The notes: generated by a model from the letters alone, not told the origin. Shown: positions 29,925 to 39,600, counted from the first letter of the stretch. The stretch: 64,000 bases of DNA from Amycolatopsis thermoflava N1165 (GCF_000473265.1 NZ_KI421511.1:2097731-2161730), one strand, 5' to 3'. A program made the numbers and translations.

Positions 29925-31872
29925 CTACCGCGAGTACTCCCGCAAGAAGTCGTTCGTTTCGGGATCGACCGAGTACAGGCACACCCCTTGCATCCCCCGT
30001 GTCATGAGCACCTTGTAGGTGTTGCGGACCAACCTGCCGAAGACGGCCGCGGGGGTGCGGTTCACAGCCTTGTCCCGGGACTTCTCCGGCTGCGCTCGCC
30101 ACCGACCATCCCTGATCACCAAGTCGGAGCCGAAGATCACGCCCGCCCAGTCGTATTCGAACCCCTGCGCGGTGTAGATACAGCCGATTTGCCCGAAACC
30201 CGCCGGATCGGAAGCCCAATACGATACCGAGGGCACTCCGTCCACCTGGTGTCCCTGTATCACGTTCCACGGACGGCGCCAACCACCGATCACAACGTCA
30301 TCAACAAGGGTCGACTTGCCGTTCGACCGGATCGGCGGGTGCCAGTCCCAGCAGAACCCGGCGGCGATCCTCGCGGTTCCGCCGAAGTTCTCCGCTTGTC
30401 TGCAGAGCCATCTCTCGAGGGCATCCGGGGACGGAGCGGAATCCACCACGTACTCGTCCTCGGCGCCGTCTGCGAGGTCCGCCCACCGGATCGGCCCGCC
30501 CTCGAGGAACCCGAGGAGGCGCATGACCTACTCGTCGTAGTAGGGCGAGCCACCACAACGGAATTGCCCGTCCAGACGGACCTCGTCGACCCGGCACCCC
30601 TTGGCGGCGGCAATTTCGGCGATCCTTCGCACCGTTTGCGCTTCCCCAGGACGTACGGCCTGGTTTTCGTCGAGCAGGAACACCGGAACCTTGGCCACGT
30701 CGATCAGCGTGGCGACCTGCGGGGGATGTCGATCCCGCCATCGAGGGGACACGTGGTCGTTGTCCCGGACCCGGTGTGCTTCATCGCAGATCAGGACGTC
30801 CAGGGTGTTGGGCGCCACCGTGTCGAAGTTGTTGAAGTACTTGAAAACGCCCTCTGCGCGATCGCTACCACCGGCGACGTAGCGACGGAGTGTTTCGGTG
30901 AACGCCTTTGAGCCGGTCGCGTGCAACGCCCTCTTCCGCTGCGTTGCGAGCGCAGTGAGCAACGAGAGCGCGATCGCGCTCTTACCCGAGCCCGGACCGC
31001 CACGGACCAGGACGACGGTTTTCCGCCACTGCTCGCTCGAGTGCCGCCGTTCCGCTTCCTCGACCGCTCGGAGCACCAGGTCGTAGGCCACCTTCTGCTC
31101 GTCGAGCAACACGAAGTCCCTCCGACCGGCGAACGACTCGGCCGCGGTCTTCAGCAGGGTTCGCGCCGGCACCTGCGACGCTTCGACCAACTCCCGGGCA
31201 GCCGCGGCAGCGGCGTCCGCGGAACGCGGATCCGGGTCCAGCAGCGCGGTTAGGTCGGTGACGAGGTCTCCGAGTTGGTCTTGCGTGTACAACTGTCCGA
31301 AGTCGTCGTAGTCGAACTCGTCCAGGTTCCACTGCGGGGTTCGCAGTGCGTTGTGCATGTACGCCGCGCCTTTCACCGCTCCTGGCCGCCGCGCCAGAGA
31401 GGGCGTGAAGTCGAGCAGGTAACGACAGTACCGACGCACCTGCTCAGCCGGATGCAGGTCCGGTTGTTCGCGACTCTTGACAGCCCTGACCAACGCAGGC
31501 CCGACCATGGTCGCGCTCTCCCACTGTTTGAGCTCGATCAGCACGTACGACGGGGAACCCGTTTTCCGGGTGCACACCGCACAGCAGGGCGTCAACCCGC
31601 CTCGGGCTGTACGGCAGGTGGTATTCGAGCAGTACCTGCACGTGCCCGAGCTCCGCGTCGCAGAGCAGCTGGAGCAGGACTGGCACGCTGTTGCGCCAAG
31701 CGCCGACCTCCCCACGATCCGACGACGAGTACACGACGTTCGCCCGCGAGGCGAGCTGCCGGACCAAGCTTTCACGGTCGACCTTCAGAAGTTCTTGCGC
31801 CGTTCCCCATACCGACAGCAAGCGAGGTCCCCCATCCCGCCAAGGAGTTACGCCGAAGATTGTAGTGATCAC
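29925..31872 (-). pseudogene. Broken DUF2075 nuclease-helicase (frameshift plus amber codon)
   Basis: Three collinear pieces make one DUF2075 (Schlafen group 3-like) protein of about 648 residues. Piece 1 starts at GTG 31872 (upstream ACGGAGA as ribosome site) and reads LEYHLPYSPRRVDALLCG. Near 31551-31570 the frame must shift by one base (an extra base, possibly in a short G, C or A run) to continue as SYVLIELKQW. That junction separates the Asp and ExK of a PD-(D/E)XK-like nuclease site. Piece 2 carries the helicase (GGPGSGKSA, ICDEAHR). An in-frame TAG at 30528-30530 then interrupts SPYYDE-stop-VMRLLGF, where the family normally has Trp; TGG to TAG is a single change. Piece 3 completes the motifs to a stop at 29925. 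Sequencing error is possible for either lesion but less so for both. Confidence 0.8.
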
Positions 31873-32000
31873 TCTCCGTTCCGGCCGTGGCCCTCCACCG
31901 GCACTCCAAGCGTCGGATGCTCCGCACGTCGCGAATGGGGCGAGCGAAGGGGCCGCCGGATCACTGTCGGTCGTGGAGACCGCGCAGCGCATCCTGGCAG

Positions 32001-32081
32001 ACACTGCTGGTCAGCGGCGCGTTCGGGGGTGTCGGATCGGCGGCGCTGCAGCTCGCCGACGCCGCGGCCGCGCACGTCGAC
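32001..32081 (+). pseudogene. Remnant of a medium-chain reductase/quinone oxidoreductase
   Basis: Twenty-seven codons read TLLVSGAFGGVGSAALQLAD then an Ala-rich strand, the NADP-binding Rossmann signature of zinc-type alcohol dehydrogenases and quinone oxidoreductases (GAxGGVGxxAxQLA). There is no start codon and no continuation of the family on either side. It is a decayed fragment inside the 295-bp gap between the defence island and the hydrolase gene. The rest of that gap holds only the hairpin at 32120-32159. Confidence 0.6.
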
Positions 32082-32119
32082 AGTCGGGCCGGGCACACGC
32101 GCGGACGCCGGGTCCTCTC

Positions 32120-32159
32120 GCTGCGCGGAGGCCCCGCGAGTGCGGGACCTCCGCGCAGC
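32120..32159 (-). terminator. Strong hairpin after the hydrolase gene
   Basis: A 12-bp perfect stem (GCTGCGCGGAGG at 32120-32131 with CCTCCGCGCAGC at 32148-32159) continues through one C/A mismatch into CCCGC/GCGGG around the loop GAGT. It begins 8 bp past the hydrolase stop on the minus strand. There is no U-tract, which is common in high-GC actinobacteria. Confidence 0.75.
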
Positions 32160-32167
32160 GCCACGGG

Positions 32168-33088
32168 TCAGAGCACCGCGCGCAGGTGCTCGACCACCGC
32201 CCGGTGGATCTCCGCGCCGCGGGGGATCGCGGCCGTGGCCCAGTACGCGGCGTGGACCAGGCCGTCCATGCGCACCGCGCGGGCGTCCGTGCCGGCCGCG
32301 CTCAGGGCGTCCGCGAAGGCCTCGCCCTCGTCGCGGAGTGTGTCGTACTCCGTGGTGACCACCAGGGTCGGCGGGAGGCCGCTCAAGTCGTTGCGATCCA
32401 GCGCCAGCCGCGGGTCCACGGCGTCCTCCGGGCTGGCGCAGTACTGCGCGCCGAACCACCGCAACGCGTCCAGGTGCAGCAGGTACCCCTCGGCGTACTC
32501 GCGGCGTGACGCGGTGTCGGCCACCGGGTTCACCAGCGGGTAGACCAGCGCTTGGGCGCGCACGGCCGGCTCGCCCTCGTCGCGGGCCCGGATGACCGCC
32601 GACGCGGCCAGGTTGCCGCCGGCGCTGTCCCCGACGACCGCGATCCGCGCCGGGTCGCCGCCGTGCGCGGAGATCTCCTTGGCGGTCCAGCGAAGCGCGG
32701 CGAACACGTCGTCGTGCGCGGCGGGGAACTTCGCCTCGGGCGCGAGCCGGTAGGTGACCGACACGACGAGGGCTTCGGCGTCGAGCGCGAGGGCGCGCAC
32801 GGGTTCGTCGACGACGTCGAGACCGCCCGCGACGAACCCTCCACCGTGGACGTACAGCACGACCGGGAACGGCCCGTCCCCCGGCGGCACGTAGATCCGC
32901 GCGCGGTGGGCCGGGTCCGGCCCGTAGGACACCTCGCTCGTCCGGGAGAAGCCGCGCTTGGGTTTCTGCAGCCCGGTGAACGACGCGATCGTCTCCCGGG
33001 TGGCCTCGAGGCCGATCTTTTCGAACGACTGGAAACCCTGCTGCGCCAAGCCGTCGAGCAGAGCGCGGACAGCGGGATCGAGTGGCAT
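32168..33088 (-). CDS. Alpha/beta hydrolase (HSL-type esterase)
   Basis: This 306-aa protein has the hormone-sensitive-lipase family oxyanion motif HGGGFVAGG near residue 80 and the nucleophile elbow GDSAGGN near 150; the acid and His ([12 protein letters not shown] and GLVHA) follow at the expected C-terminal spacing. No signal peptide is visible, so it is cytoplasmic. It starts 12 bp after the Baeyer-Villiger-type monooxygenase stop, so they form an operon. A monooxygenase-esterase pair would convert a ketone to an ester or lactone and then hydrolyse it; the substrate is unknown. Confidence 0.88.
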   Translation of the reverse strand: MPLDPAVRALLDGLAQQGFQSFEKIGLEATRETIASFTGLQKPKRGFSRTSEVSYGPDPAHRARIYVPPGDGPFPVVLYVHGGGFVAGGLDVVDEPVRALALDAEALVVSVTYRLAPEAKFPAAHDDVFAALRWTAKEISAHGGDPARIAVVGDSAGGNLAASAVIRARDEGEPAVRAQALVYPLVNPVADTASRREYAEGYLLHLDALRWFGAQYCASPEDAVDPRLALDRNDLSGLPPTLVVTTEYDTLRDEGEAFADALSAAGTDARAVRMDGLVHAAYWATAAIPRGAEIHRAVVEHLRAVL

Positions 33089-33100
33089 GACTGCTCTCCT

Positions 33101-34738
33101 TCAGGCGAAGACGCGGGAAGCGGACGACAGGGTGAAGCCCTCGTAGCCGGCGGCGACGACCTCGTCGCACTTGGCCCGGTAGGCCGGGGCGCCGCCGAGG
33201 TAGACCAGCACGCGGCGCGGTTTGCCGGGGATGTTGTTGCCCATGTACCAGGACGTCGGCGAGTCCGGCAGCAGCGTCGCCTCGGCCAGCTCGTTGGTGT
33301 GCGCCACCCACGCGGCCTCCGCCGACGGCTCCGGCTCGATGACGTCCAGGCCCCGCTCCCGCAGGTGGTCCAGCGCCGCCACGGTGAAGTCGACGTGGTC
33401 CTCGATGGCGAGCGGCATGTTGTAGAGCACCGACGGGCTCTGCGGGCCGGTGATCATGAACAGGTTGGGGAACCCGGCGGCCATCAGGCCGAGGTAGGTC
33501 TGCGGCCCGTCGGCCCAGTGGTCGGCCAGGCGCAGCCCGCCGCGGCCGGTGATGTTCATGGCCAGCAGCGGCCCGGTGCACGCGTCGAAGCCGGTGGCCA
33601 GGATCAGCATGTCGAAGTCGTGCTCGGTGCCGTCGGCCAGCCGCACCCCGGTCGGGGTCACCGCGGCGATCGGGTTTCCCTTCACGTCGACCAGATCGAC
33701 GTTCGGCCGGTTGTAGGCCTCGTAGTAGTCGGTCTCCAGCGGCGGCCGCTTGGTGCCGTACGGGTAGCCCTCCGGCGCCAGCAGCTCGGCCTTGGCGGGG
33801 TCGTGCACGCGCTCCCGGATCCGCTCGCGGATGTAGGAGGCGACGGTGTCGTTGGCGGCCTTGTCGAACAGGATGTCGCCGAAGGAGTCGATGAACAGCC
33901 GGAACCCGCCGCGGTTCCAGCGGTCGTCGAACACCCGCCGCCGCTCCTCCGGCGACACGGCCAGCGCCGAGGGCTGCACCTCGGAGTAGGGCACGCCGAG
34001 GAAGTGGTTGCGCGAGGCGTCCCGGATGGCGCGGTAGTCGGCCTTCTCGGCGGCCTCCTCATCCGGCCGGGTCGGGTAGTTGCCGATCGGGGTGGCGTAG
34101 TTGGGGGTCCGCTGCAGGACGGTGAGGTGGCCGGCGGTCTTGGCGATCTCGCTGATCGCCTGGATGCCGGACGAGCCGACCCCGATGATGCCGACGCGCT
34201 TGCCCTCGAACGACACTTCGTGGTGCGGCCAGTTGCCGGTCATCAGGACCTCGCCGGCGAAGTCCTCGACACCCGGGAACTCGGGTTCCTTGGGCACGGA
34301 CAGGGTGCCGGCGCCGGAGATGACGAAGCGGGCCCGGTGGGTCGTCCCGGCGCTGGTGGTCGCGGTCCACATCGCGTCGGTGTCGTCCCAGGTCAGGGAC
34401 ACCACCCGGGTGTTGAAGCGGAAGCTGCGGCGCAGGTCGTAACGGTCGGCGACGTGCTCGAGGTAGGACAGGATCTCCGCCTGGGCGGGGAACCGTTCGG
34501 TCCAGTGCCACTCCTGCTGCAGCTCGTCGTCGAACGAGTATGAGTAGTGCACGCTCTCGATGTCGACGCGGGCGCCGGGGTAGCGGTTCCAGTACCAGGT
34601 CCCGCCGACGTCGCCGGCCGCGTCGAAGCCGATGACCTGCATGTGCCGCCGGTCGCGCAGGACGTGCACGGCGTAGAGCCCGGCGAATCCGGCGCCGACG
34701 ACGATGGCGTCGTGGGTGGTCGGCTCGGTTGACACCAC
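33101..34738 (-). CDS. Flavin-containing monooxygenase, Baeyer-Villiger type with altered fingerprint
   Basis: This 545-aa protein has two Rossmann motifs, GAGFAG at 15-20 for FAD and GVGSSG near 187 for NADPH, and the GGTWYWNRYPG stretch characteristic of cyclohexanone/phenylacetone monooxygenase relatives. The usual fingerprint FxGxxxHxxxWP appears as FAGEVLMTGNWP: Met166 replaces the conserved His. Length and the rest of the fold are normal, so it may still be active, or it may favour another oxygenation or NADPH-oxidase outcome. It is co-transcribed with the downstream esterase and divergent from the LuxR-type regulator at 34915, which is the likely controller. The 176-bp divergent gap shows no clear operator. 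Confidence 0.87.
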   Translation of the reverse strand: MVSTEPTTHDAIVVGAGFAGLYAVHVLRDRRHMQVIGFDAAGDVGGTWYWNRYPGARVDIESVHYSYSFDDELQQEWHWTERFPAQAEILSYLEHVADRYDLRRSFRFNTRVVSLTWDDTDAMWTATTSAGTTHRARFVISGAGTLSVPKEPEFPGVEDFAGEVLMTGNWPHHEVSFEGKRVGIIGVGSSGIQAISEIAKTAGHLTVLQRTPNYATPIGNYPTRPDEEAAEKADYRAIRDASRNHFLGVPYSEVQPSALAVSPEERRRVFDDRWNRGGFRLFIDSFGDILFDKAANDTVASYIRERIRERVHDPAKAELLAPEGYPYGTKRPPLETDYYEAYNRPNVDLVDVKGNPIAAVTPTGVRLADGTEHDFDMLILATGFDACTGPLLAMNITGRGGLRLADHWADGPQTYLGLMAAGFPNLFMITGPQSPSVLYNMPLAIEDHVDFTVAALDHLRERGLDVIEPEPSAEAAWVAHTNELAEATLLPDSPTSWYMGNNIPGKPRRVLVYLGGAPAYRAKCDEVVAAGYEGFTLSSASRVFA

Positions 34739-34914
34739 TGATCCAGCCTCCTCGATGGTTCGGGTGTGATCGCCGCTACAGGCTGCGGCCGGCCGGAGCG
34801 GACGGGACAGGGTGAAATAACCCCATTCGCCACCCCATCACTGCCCGGGAGGCACCCGCGTGTCCTACCGTTGTCGCGCGGTGTCCAGCGGCGGGCGGCG
34901 AGATCGGAGGCGTT

Positions 34915-37230
34915 ATGGGCGACGGTGCCCCTGGGGGGCCGCGGCAACCGGCGGCGGCGCTGACCAGCTTCGTCGGCCGCAGGCAGACCGTGGCGCAGCT
35001 GGAGTCGGAGCTGCGTGCGCACCGGCTGGTCACGGTCACCGGGCCGGGCGGGGTGGGCAAGACGCGCACCGCGATCACCGTCGCCGCCCGCCATGGCGGC
35101 GTGCGGATCGTGGAGCTGGCCAGCGTCACCGACGGCACGCAGGTCGCGCCCGCCGTGGCCACCGCGCTCGGCGTGCCCGACCAGTCCAACCGGGACGCCG
35201 TCGACCGGATCGCCGACCACCTCGCCGGCGCCGCCGTGCTGCTGGTCCTGGACAACTGCGAGCACGTCCTGCACGCCACCGCCCGGCTGGTGCTGCGCCT
35301 GCTGGCCGAGCTGCCGGGGCTGCGGGTGCTCGCCACCAGCCGCGAGCCGCTGGGGATCGGTGGGGAACGGGTCCACCTGCTCGCGCCGCTGGCCGTGCCG
35401 GAGGAGAGCGACGCGGCGGGCACCGGCGCGCTCGACCACGTGCCCGCGGTCCAGTTGCTGGTCGACCGGGCACGCGCGGTGCTGCCGGACTTCGCGGTGA
35501 CGCCGGAGAACCGCGCGGCGGTGGTGGCGTTGTGCCGCCGGCTCGACGGTCTGCCGCTGGCGATCGAGCTGGCCGCGGTGCGGCTGCGGTCGCTGTCGGT
35601 GTCGCAGGTGGTGCGGCGGCTGGACCGGCGGTTCCACCTGCTCGCAGGCACCGACCCGGCCGCCGATCCGCGGCAGCGGTCGCTGCGCGCGCTGATCGAC
35701 TGGAGCCACGACCTGTGCGCCCCGGACGAGCGCCTGCTGTGGGCGCGGATGGCGGTGTTCCCGGCCTCGGTGGACCTGGAGACGCTGGAGCGGGTGTGCG
35801 GGTTCGGCGACCTGGCCGGGGACCGGCTGTTCGACGCACTCGACGGTCTGGTCGGCAAGTCCGTCGTGGTGGCCGACCGCAACGGCGAGCAGGTGCGCTA
35901 CCGCCAGTTCGTGACGCTGCGCGAGTACGGCGCCGAACTGCTGGCCGCCTCGGGCGAGGCGGACCTGCTGCGGCGGCGGCACCGCGACCACTTCGCCTGG
36001 CGCGCCGCGGAGTGCGTCGGCCGCTGGTGCGGCCCGCACCAGGCGGGCGACCTGGCGCGGCTGCGGGAGGACCACCCGAACCTGCTGGCCGCGCTGGCGT
36101 GGTCGGCCGACACGCCGGGCGAGGCGGCGGCCGGGGCACGGCTGGCGTCGCTGCTGCGCTACCACTGGATCGCGGGCGGCTTCCTCAGCGACGGCCGCCG
36201 GTGGCTGGAACGCCTGCTCCCCCAGCTCGAACCCGGCAGCCCGGAACGCGGCGAAGCGTTGTGGGCGGCCGCGTGGGTCGCGCTGATCCAGGGCGACCGC
36301 GGGGTGGCCCGGACCTACCTGAAGGAGTGCGCGGTCATCGCGGACGCACTGGAGTTGCCGGGGCTGCGGGGGCACGTGCGGTTGTGGCGGGCGCTGCTGA
36401 ACCTGTTCGAGGGCGATCTGCAGGCCGCGATGGGTCTGTACCGGCAGGCGATCGCGATCCACCGGCGCGGCGGGGACACCGGGCTGGCGCTCACCGCGTC
36501 CTTCCAGCTCGCGATGGCGCAGGCCTACGCCGGCCGTCCGCGGGAGGCGCTGGAGACCTGCTCGGCGGTGATCGAGGAGGCCTCGGCCGTCGGGGAACGC
36601 TGGAACCGCGCGTACGCGCACTGGGCGTCGGCGATCAGCCACCTGCACCTGGGCGAGGTTGCGGCGGCGCGCACGGCGATCGCCGCGGCGATGCGCATCG
36701 AACAGGATTTCCGCGACGGCGTCTGCACCGCCCTGTGCACGGAGGTGTGCTCGTGGGTGGCGGCGTCCTCGGGTGATGTGGCCGACGCCGCGGCGCTGGA
36801 AGGGATGGCCTCGTCGGTGTGGCACCGGATCGGCACGTCGCTGGAGGCGTTCGGACCGCACGCCGCCCGCGAGGGGCGGCGGCACTACGCGGCGGTGGAC
36901 TCCGCGCTCGGCCCGGCCGCGGCGGCGATCCGGGAGGAGCACGCCGGCGTGACGCTGCCGGAGGCGGTCCGGCTCGGCCTGGACCTGGTGGTGTCCCAGA
37001 GCGGGCGGAGCCGCCCGGCGCCGCGCGTGCCCGGTTCGCCGTTGACCGCCCGGGAGCGGGAGATCGCCGCACTGATCGCGCAGGGCTTGAGCAACAAGGC
37101 GATCGCGGCCCGGCTGACGATCTCACCGCGCACAGTGGACGGTCACGTCGAGCGGATGCTGCGCAAGCTGGACTTCACCTCACGCACGCAGATCGCGTCC
37201 TGGGTTTCGGCGAGCAGCGCGGTGCAGTGA
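34915..37230 (+). CDS. LuxR-family regulator with N-terminal ATPase
   Basis: This 771-aa protein has an N-terminal AAA/NB-ARC-like ATPase (FVGRR near 19-23, Walker A GPGGVGKT at 43-50, then LLVLDNCEHV and a LATSREPL sensor motif). A TPR-like helical region spans about 370-690 and a C-terminal LuxR-type helix-turn-helix begins LTAREREIAALIAQGLSNKA. This is the LAL/AfsR-like layout. The ATG at 34915 overlaps no other gene. Divergent placement next to the monooxygenase-esterase operon suggests that it regulates that operon, perhaps on binding a substrate or intermediate; that is inference. Confidence 0.88.
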   Translation: MGDGAPGGPRQPAAALTSFVGRRQTVAQLESELRAHRLVTVTGPGGVGKTRTAITVAARHGGVRIVELASVTDGTQVAPAVATALGVPDQSNRDAVDRIADHLAGAAVLLVLDNCEHVLHATARLVLRLLAELPGLRVLATSREPLGIGGERVHLLAPLAVPEESDAAGTGALDHVPAVQLLVDRARAVLPDFAVTPENRAAVVALCRRLDGLPLAIELAAVRLRSLSVSQVVRRLDRRFHLLAGTDPAADPRQRSLRALIDWSHDLCAPDERLLWARMAVFPASVDLETLERVCGFGDLAGDRLFDALDGLVGKSVVVADRNGEQVRYRQFVTLREYGAELLAASGEADLLRRRHRDHFAWRAAECVGRWCGPHQAGDLARLREDHPNLLAALAWSADTPGEAAAGARLASLLRYHWIAGGFLSDGRRWLERLLPQLEPGSPERGEALWAAAWVALIQGDRGVARTYLKECAVIADALELPGLRGHVRLWRALLNLFEGDLQAAMGLYRQAIAIHRRGGDTGLALTASFQLAMAQAYAGRPREALETCSAVIEEASAVGERWNRAYAHWASAISHLHLGEVAAARTAIAAAMRIEQDFRDGVCTALCTEVCSWVAASSGDVADAAALEGMASSVWHRIGTSLEAFGPHAAREGRRHYAAVDSALGPAAAAIREEHAGVTLPEAVRLGLDLVVSQSGRSRPAPRVPGSPLTAREREIAALIAQGLSNKAIAARLTISPRTVDGHVERMLRKLDFTSRTQIASWVSASSAVQ

Positions 37231-37319
37231 TCGACGGTGACGGCGACCGCTCGTCCACCTCGAAGCCGGTGGCGCTGACGTTCTTGCTGTGACTTCGAGG
37301 CCGCCTCGGCCGGCGGTCG

Positions 37320-38162
37320 TCAGCTGATGTTGTTGCGGCGTTCGAGAAGAACGGTGTCGTGCCAGGCGCCGTCGCGCTGGGCGATGCGTTCGCGGATGCC
37401 GATGGTGCGGTAGCCGGCGGAGTGGTGCAGGGCGAGGCTGGCGCGGTTCTCCGTGAAGACCGAGGTTTGCAGGGTCCAGTAGCCGGCTTCGTCGAGTGCG
37501 ATGACCTGCCGGCGGATGAGCGCCTTGCCGACACCCCGGCCGCGGTGGCCGTCCGCGACGTAGATCGACGTCTCGGCGACGCCCGAGTAGCACTCGCGGG
37601 TGGAGACCGGGGTGGCGGCGGCCCAGCCGACCACAGCGCCGTCGATCTCGGCCACCCACCGCTGCCCCGCGATCCATTTCGCGTCGAGGGTGGCGCGGCT
37701 GGGGACGGTGGTCTCGAAGGTGGCGATGCCGGTGTCCATGCCTTCGCCGTAGATGCGGCGGACCGCGGGCCAGTCGTCGTCGCGCAGGGCCCGGACGGTG
37801 ACGTCTGCGGGCACGTCTTCCGGGCAGCACGGACGCGGCGCGAGCAGCCCCATGACCGCGTCGGCGGCGTGCGGGAGGCCGGCGCAGCAGGCCGCGTTGA
37901 CCGTGACGATGGTGGCGGTGCCCTCCTTGCGGACCTGCACGAACCCGACGTCGGCGAGCTTGCGCACGTGGTGCGAGCACGTGGACTGGCTGATCCCGAG
38001 CAGCTCGGTCAGGGCGCCGACGGTGATCCCGCGGGGCGCGGTGGCCACCGCGTGCAGCAGCCGCACCCGGGTCGGCTCGGCCAGGCAGGCGAACCAGTCG
38101 GCGTAGGTGGCGGCTTCCCCGTCCGGCAGAACCTGGGCCTGGGGGTCCACAGTCGTCGTCAT
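37320..38162 (-). CDS. ArsR repressor fused to GNAT acetyltransferase (ArsN-like)
   Basis: This 280-aa protein has a winged-helix ArsR domain at about 18-90 (recognition helix GISQSTCSHHVRKL) with vicinal cysteines Cys92-Cys93 and Cys112-Cys113, likely As(III) ligands. Residues 121-280 are a GNAT domain with the acetyl-CoA loop GHRGRGVGKAL, resembling phosphinothricin/arsinothricin N-acetyltransferases (ArsN). ArsR-ArsN fusions are known in ars operons. The ATG at 38162 was chosen because the frame upstream covers the promoter. It is divergent from the ArsO-like flavoprotein across 106 bp of ATCGAT-rich DNA. A metal-responsive sensor and a detoxifying acetyltransferase in one polypeptide is the inferred role. 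Confidence 0.85.
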   Translation of the reverse strand: MTTTVDPQAQVLPDGEAATYADWFACLAEPTRVRLLHAVATAPRGITVGALTELLGISQSTCSHHVRKLADVGFVQVRKEGTATIVTVNAACCAGLPHAADAVMGLLAPRPCCPEDVPADVTVRALRDDDWPAVRRIYGEGMDTGIATFETTVPSRATLDAKWIAGQRWVAEIDGAVVGWAAATPVSTRECYSGVAETSIYVADGHRGRGVGKALIRRQVIALDEAGYWTLQTSVFTENRASLALHHSAGYRTIGIRERIAQRDGAWHDTVLLERRNNIS

Positions 38163-38268
38163 GCCCCCGAGTGTATCGACCCGAATCGATGGTTGCCTCG
38201 ATCGACGCCGGTCGATAGAGTCTGCCGCAACGATGCTCAATCGAGCTGGATCGATGAAAGGGGTCGGG
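38163..38268. promoter_or_regulatory. Divergent ars promoter with candidate ArsR sites
   Basis: AATCGATGG lies at 38184-38192, TCGATCGAC at 38198-38206, GTCGATAGAG at 38211-38220, and a further GATCGATGAAAG just before the flavoprotein start. The AATCGATGG and TCGATGAAA elements recur before arsM/arsR (41195-41237), which supports a shared ArsR-type operator. Confidence 0.5.
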
Positions 38269-39600
38269 ATGAGCGAGCTGCCCGTCGTGGTGGTGGGAGC
38301 CGGGCCGATCGGGCTCGCGGCCGCCGCCGAGTTGCTGGAGCGGGACCTGGAGCCGCTGGTGCTCGAACGCGGGCCGCAGGCGGGGGCGTCGGTGGCGCAG
38401 TGGAACCACGTGCGCTTGTTCTCGCCGTGGTCGGAACTGGTGGCCCCGGCGGCGGGTCGGCTGCTGGAGACCACCGGCTGGGAACGCCCCGCCGCCGACG
38501 GCTACCCGACGGGGCAGGAATGGGTCGCGCGTTACCTCGCCCCATTGGCGGCCGCGCTGGGCGATCGCGTCCGGCTCGGCGCCGAGGTGGTGGGCGTGGC
38601 CCGCCGCGGCCGGGACCGGGTGGTCGACCACGGGCGCGACACCGAGCCGCTGACGGTGCACGTCCGGCACACTGACGGCCGCGAGGAGCTGATCACCGCG
38701 CGGGCGGTGGTCGACGCATCGGGCACGTGGACCCATCCGAACCCGCTGGGCGGCGACGGTCTCCCGGCCCTGGGCGAGCGGGCCGCCGCGGACCGCATCA
38801 CCTACCAGGTGCCGGATCTGCAGGACCCGACCGTGCGCGTCCGGTTCGCCGGCAAGCACGTCGCGGTCGCGGGCAGCGGGCACTCCGCGCTCACGGCGCT
38901 GGTCGCGCTCACCGGTGTGGAGGGGACGCGGATCAGCTGGATCCTGCGCCGCGGCTCGGTGGGCAACACCTTCGGCGGCGGCGAGGCCGACCAGCTGCCC
39001 GCTCGCGGCGCGCTCGGGCTGCGCGCCAAGGAGGCCGTGGAGTCGGGGCTCGTGCGGGTGGTCGCGGGGTTCCGCACCGAGGCGGTGGAGCGTGACGAGC
39101 AGGGGCTGCTGGTGTTGCGCTCACTGGACGGGGGAACCGTGGAGGGCGTGGACGAGGTCGTCGTGGCGACCGGGTTCCGGCCGGACCTGTCCTGGCTGTC
39201 GGAGCTACGGCTGGAGCTGGACGCGACGCTGCAGGCGCCGGTCGCGCTCGCGCCGCTGATCGACCCCAACGTGCACTCCTGCGGCACCGTGTACCCGCAC
39301 GGCGCGAAGGAACTCGCGCACCCCGAGCCGAACGTGTACCTGGCCGGGATGAAGAGCTACGGCCGCGCACCCACGTTCCTCGCCATGACCGGGTACGAGC
39401 AGGTGCGCTCGATCGCCGCCGCACTGGCCGGGGACCACGAGGCAGCTGGGCGCGTGGAGCTGGTGCTGGCCGAGACCGGGGTGTGCGGCGGGGCGGGCCT
39501 GTTCGACGAGCCCGCGGCGGATGCGTCCTCGGGCGGGTGCTGCGGCGCCGCGGCCGAGCCGGAGCTGATTTCGCTGTCCGCGCCGCCGGCGGACCGCTGA
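38269..39600 (+). CDS. ArsO-like FAD-dependent oxidoreductase with Cys tail
   Basis: This 443-aa flavoprotein has GAGPIG at 10-15 and a second dinucleotide site (VAGSGHSA) near 205, with the ATG-like VVATGFRPD motif in the C-terminal third. It belongs to the flavin monooxygenase/NAD(P)-binding family found in ars clusters as ArsO-like proteins. The C-terminus carries VCGGAG and then GGCCG (Cys424-Cys425), a vicinal thiol pair that could bind As(III). ATG 38269 has GAAAGGGG just upstream; ATG 38254 is a weaker alternative. Its substrate is not known. It is divergent from the ArsR-GNAT gene. Confidence 0.75.
   Translation: MSELPVVVVGAGPIGLAAAAELLERDLEPLVLERGPQAGASVAQWNHVRLFSPWSELVAPAAGRLLETTGWERPAADGYPTGQEWVARYLAPLAAALGDRVRLGAEVVGVARRGRDRVVDHGRDTEPLTVHVRHTDGREELITARAVVDASGTWTHPNPLGGDGLPALGERAAADRITYQVPDLQDPTVRVRFAGKHVAVAGSGHSALTALVALTGVEGTRISWILRRGSVGNTFGGGEADQLPARGALGLRAKEAVESGLVRVVAGFRTEAVERDEQGLLVLRSLDGGTVEGVDEVVVATGFRPDLSWLSELRLELDATLQAPVALAPLIDPNVHSCGTVYPHGAKELAHPEPNVYLAGMKSYGRAPTFLAMTGYEQVRSIAAALAGDHEAAGRVELVLAETGVCGGAGLFDEPAADASSGGCCGAAAEPELISLSAPPADR

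Noticed and set aside
34393..36942. 849-codon minus-strand frame joining the monooxygenase to the LuxR region
   Set aside because: It is out of frame with the monooxygenase and antisense to the LuxR-type regulator.
37231..37319. Possible terminator between the LuxR and ArsR-GNAT genes
   Set aside because: Only a 5-bp stem (CCGCC/GGCGG) is visible, too weak to annotate.
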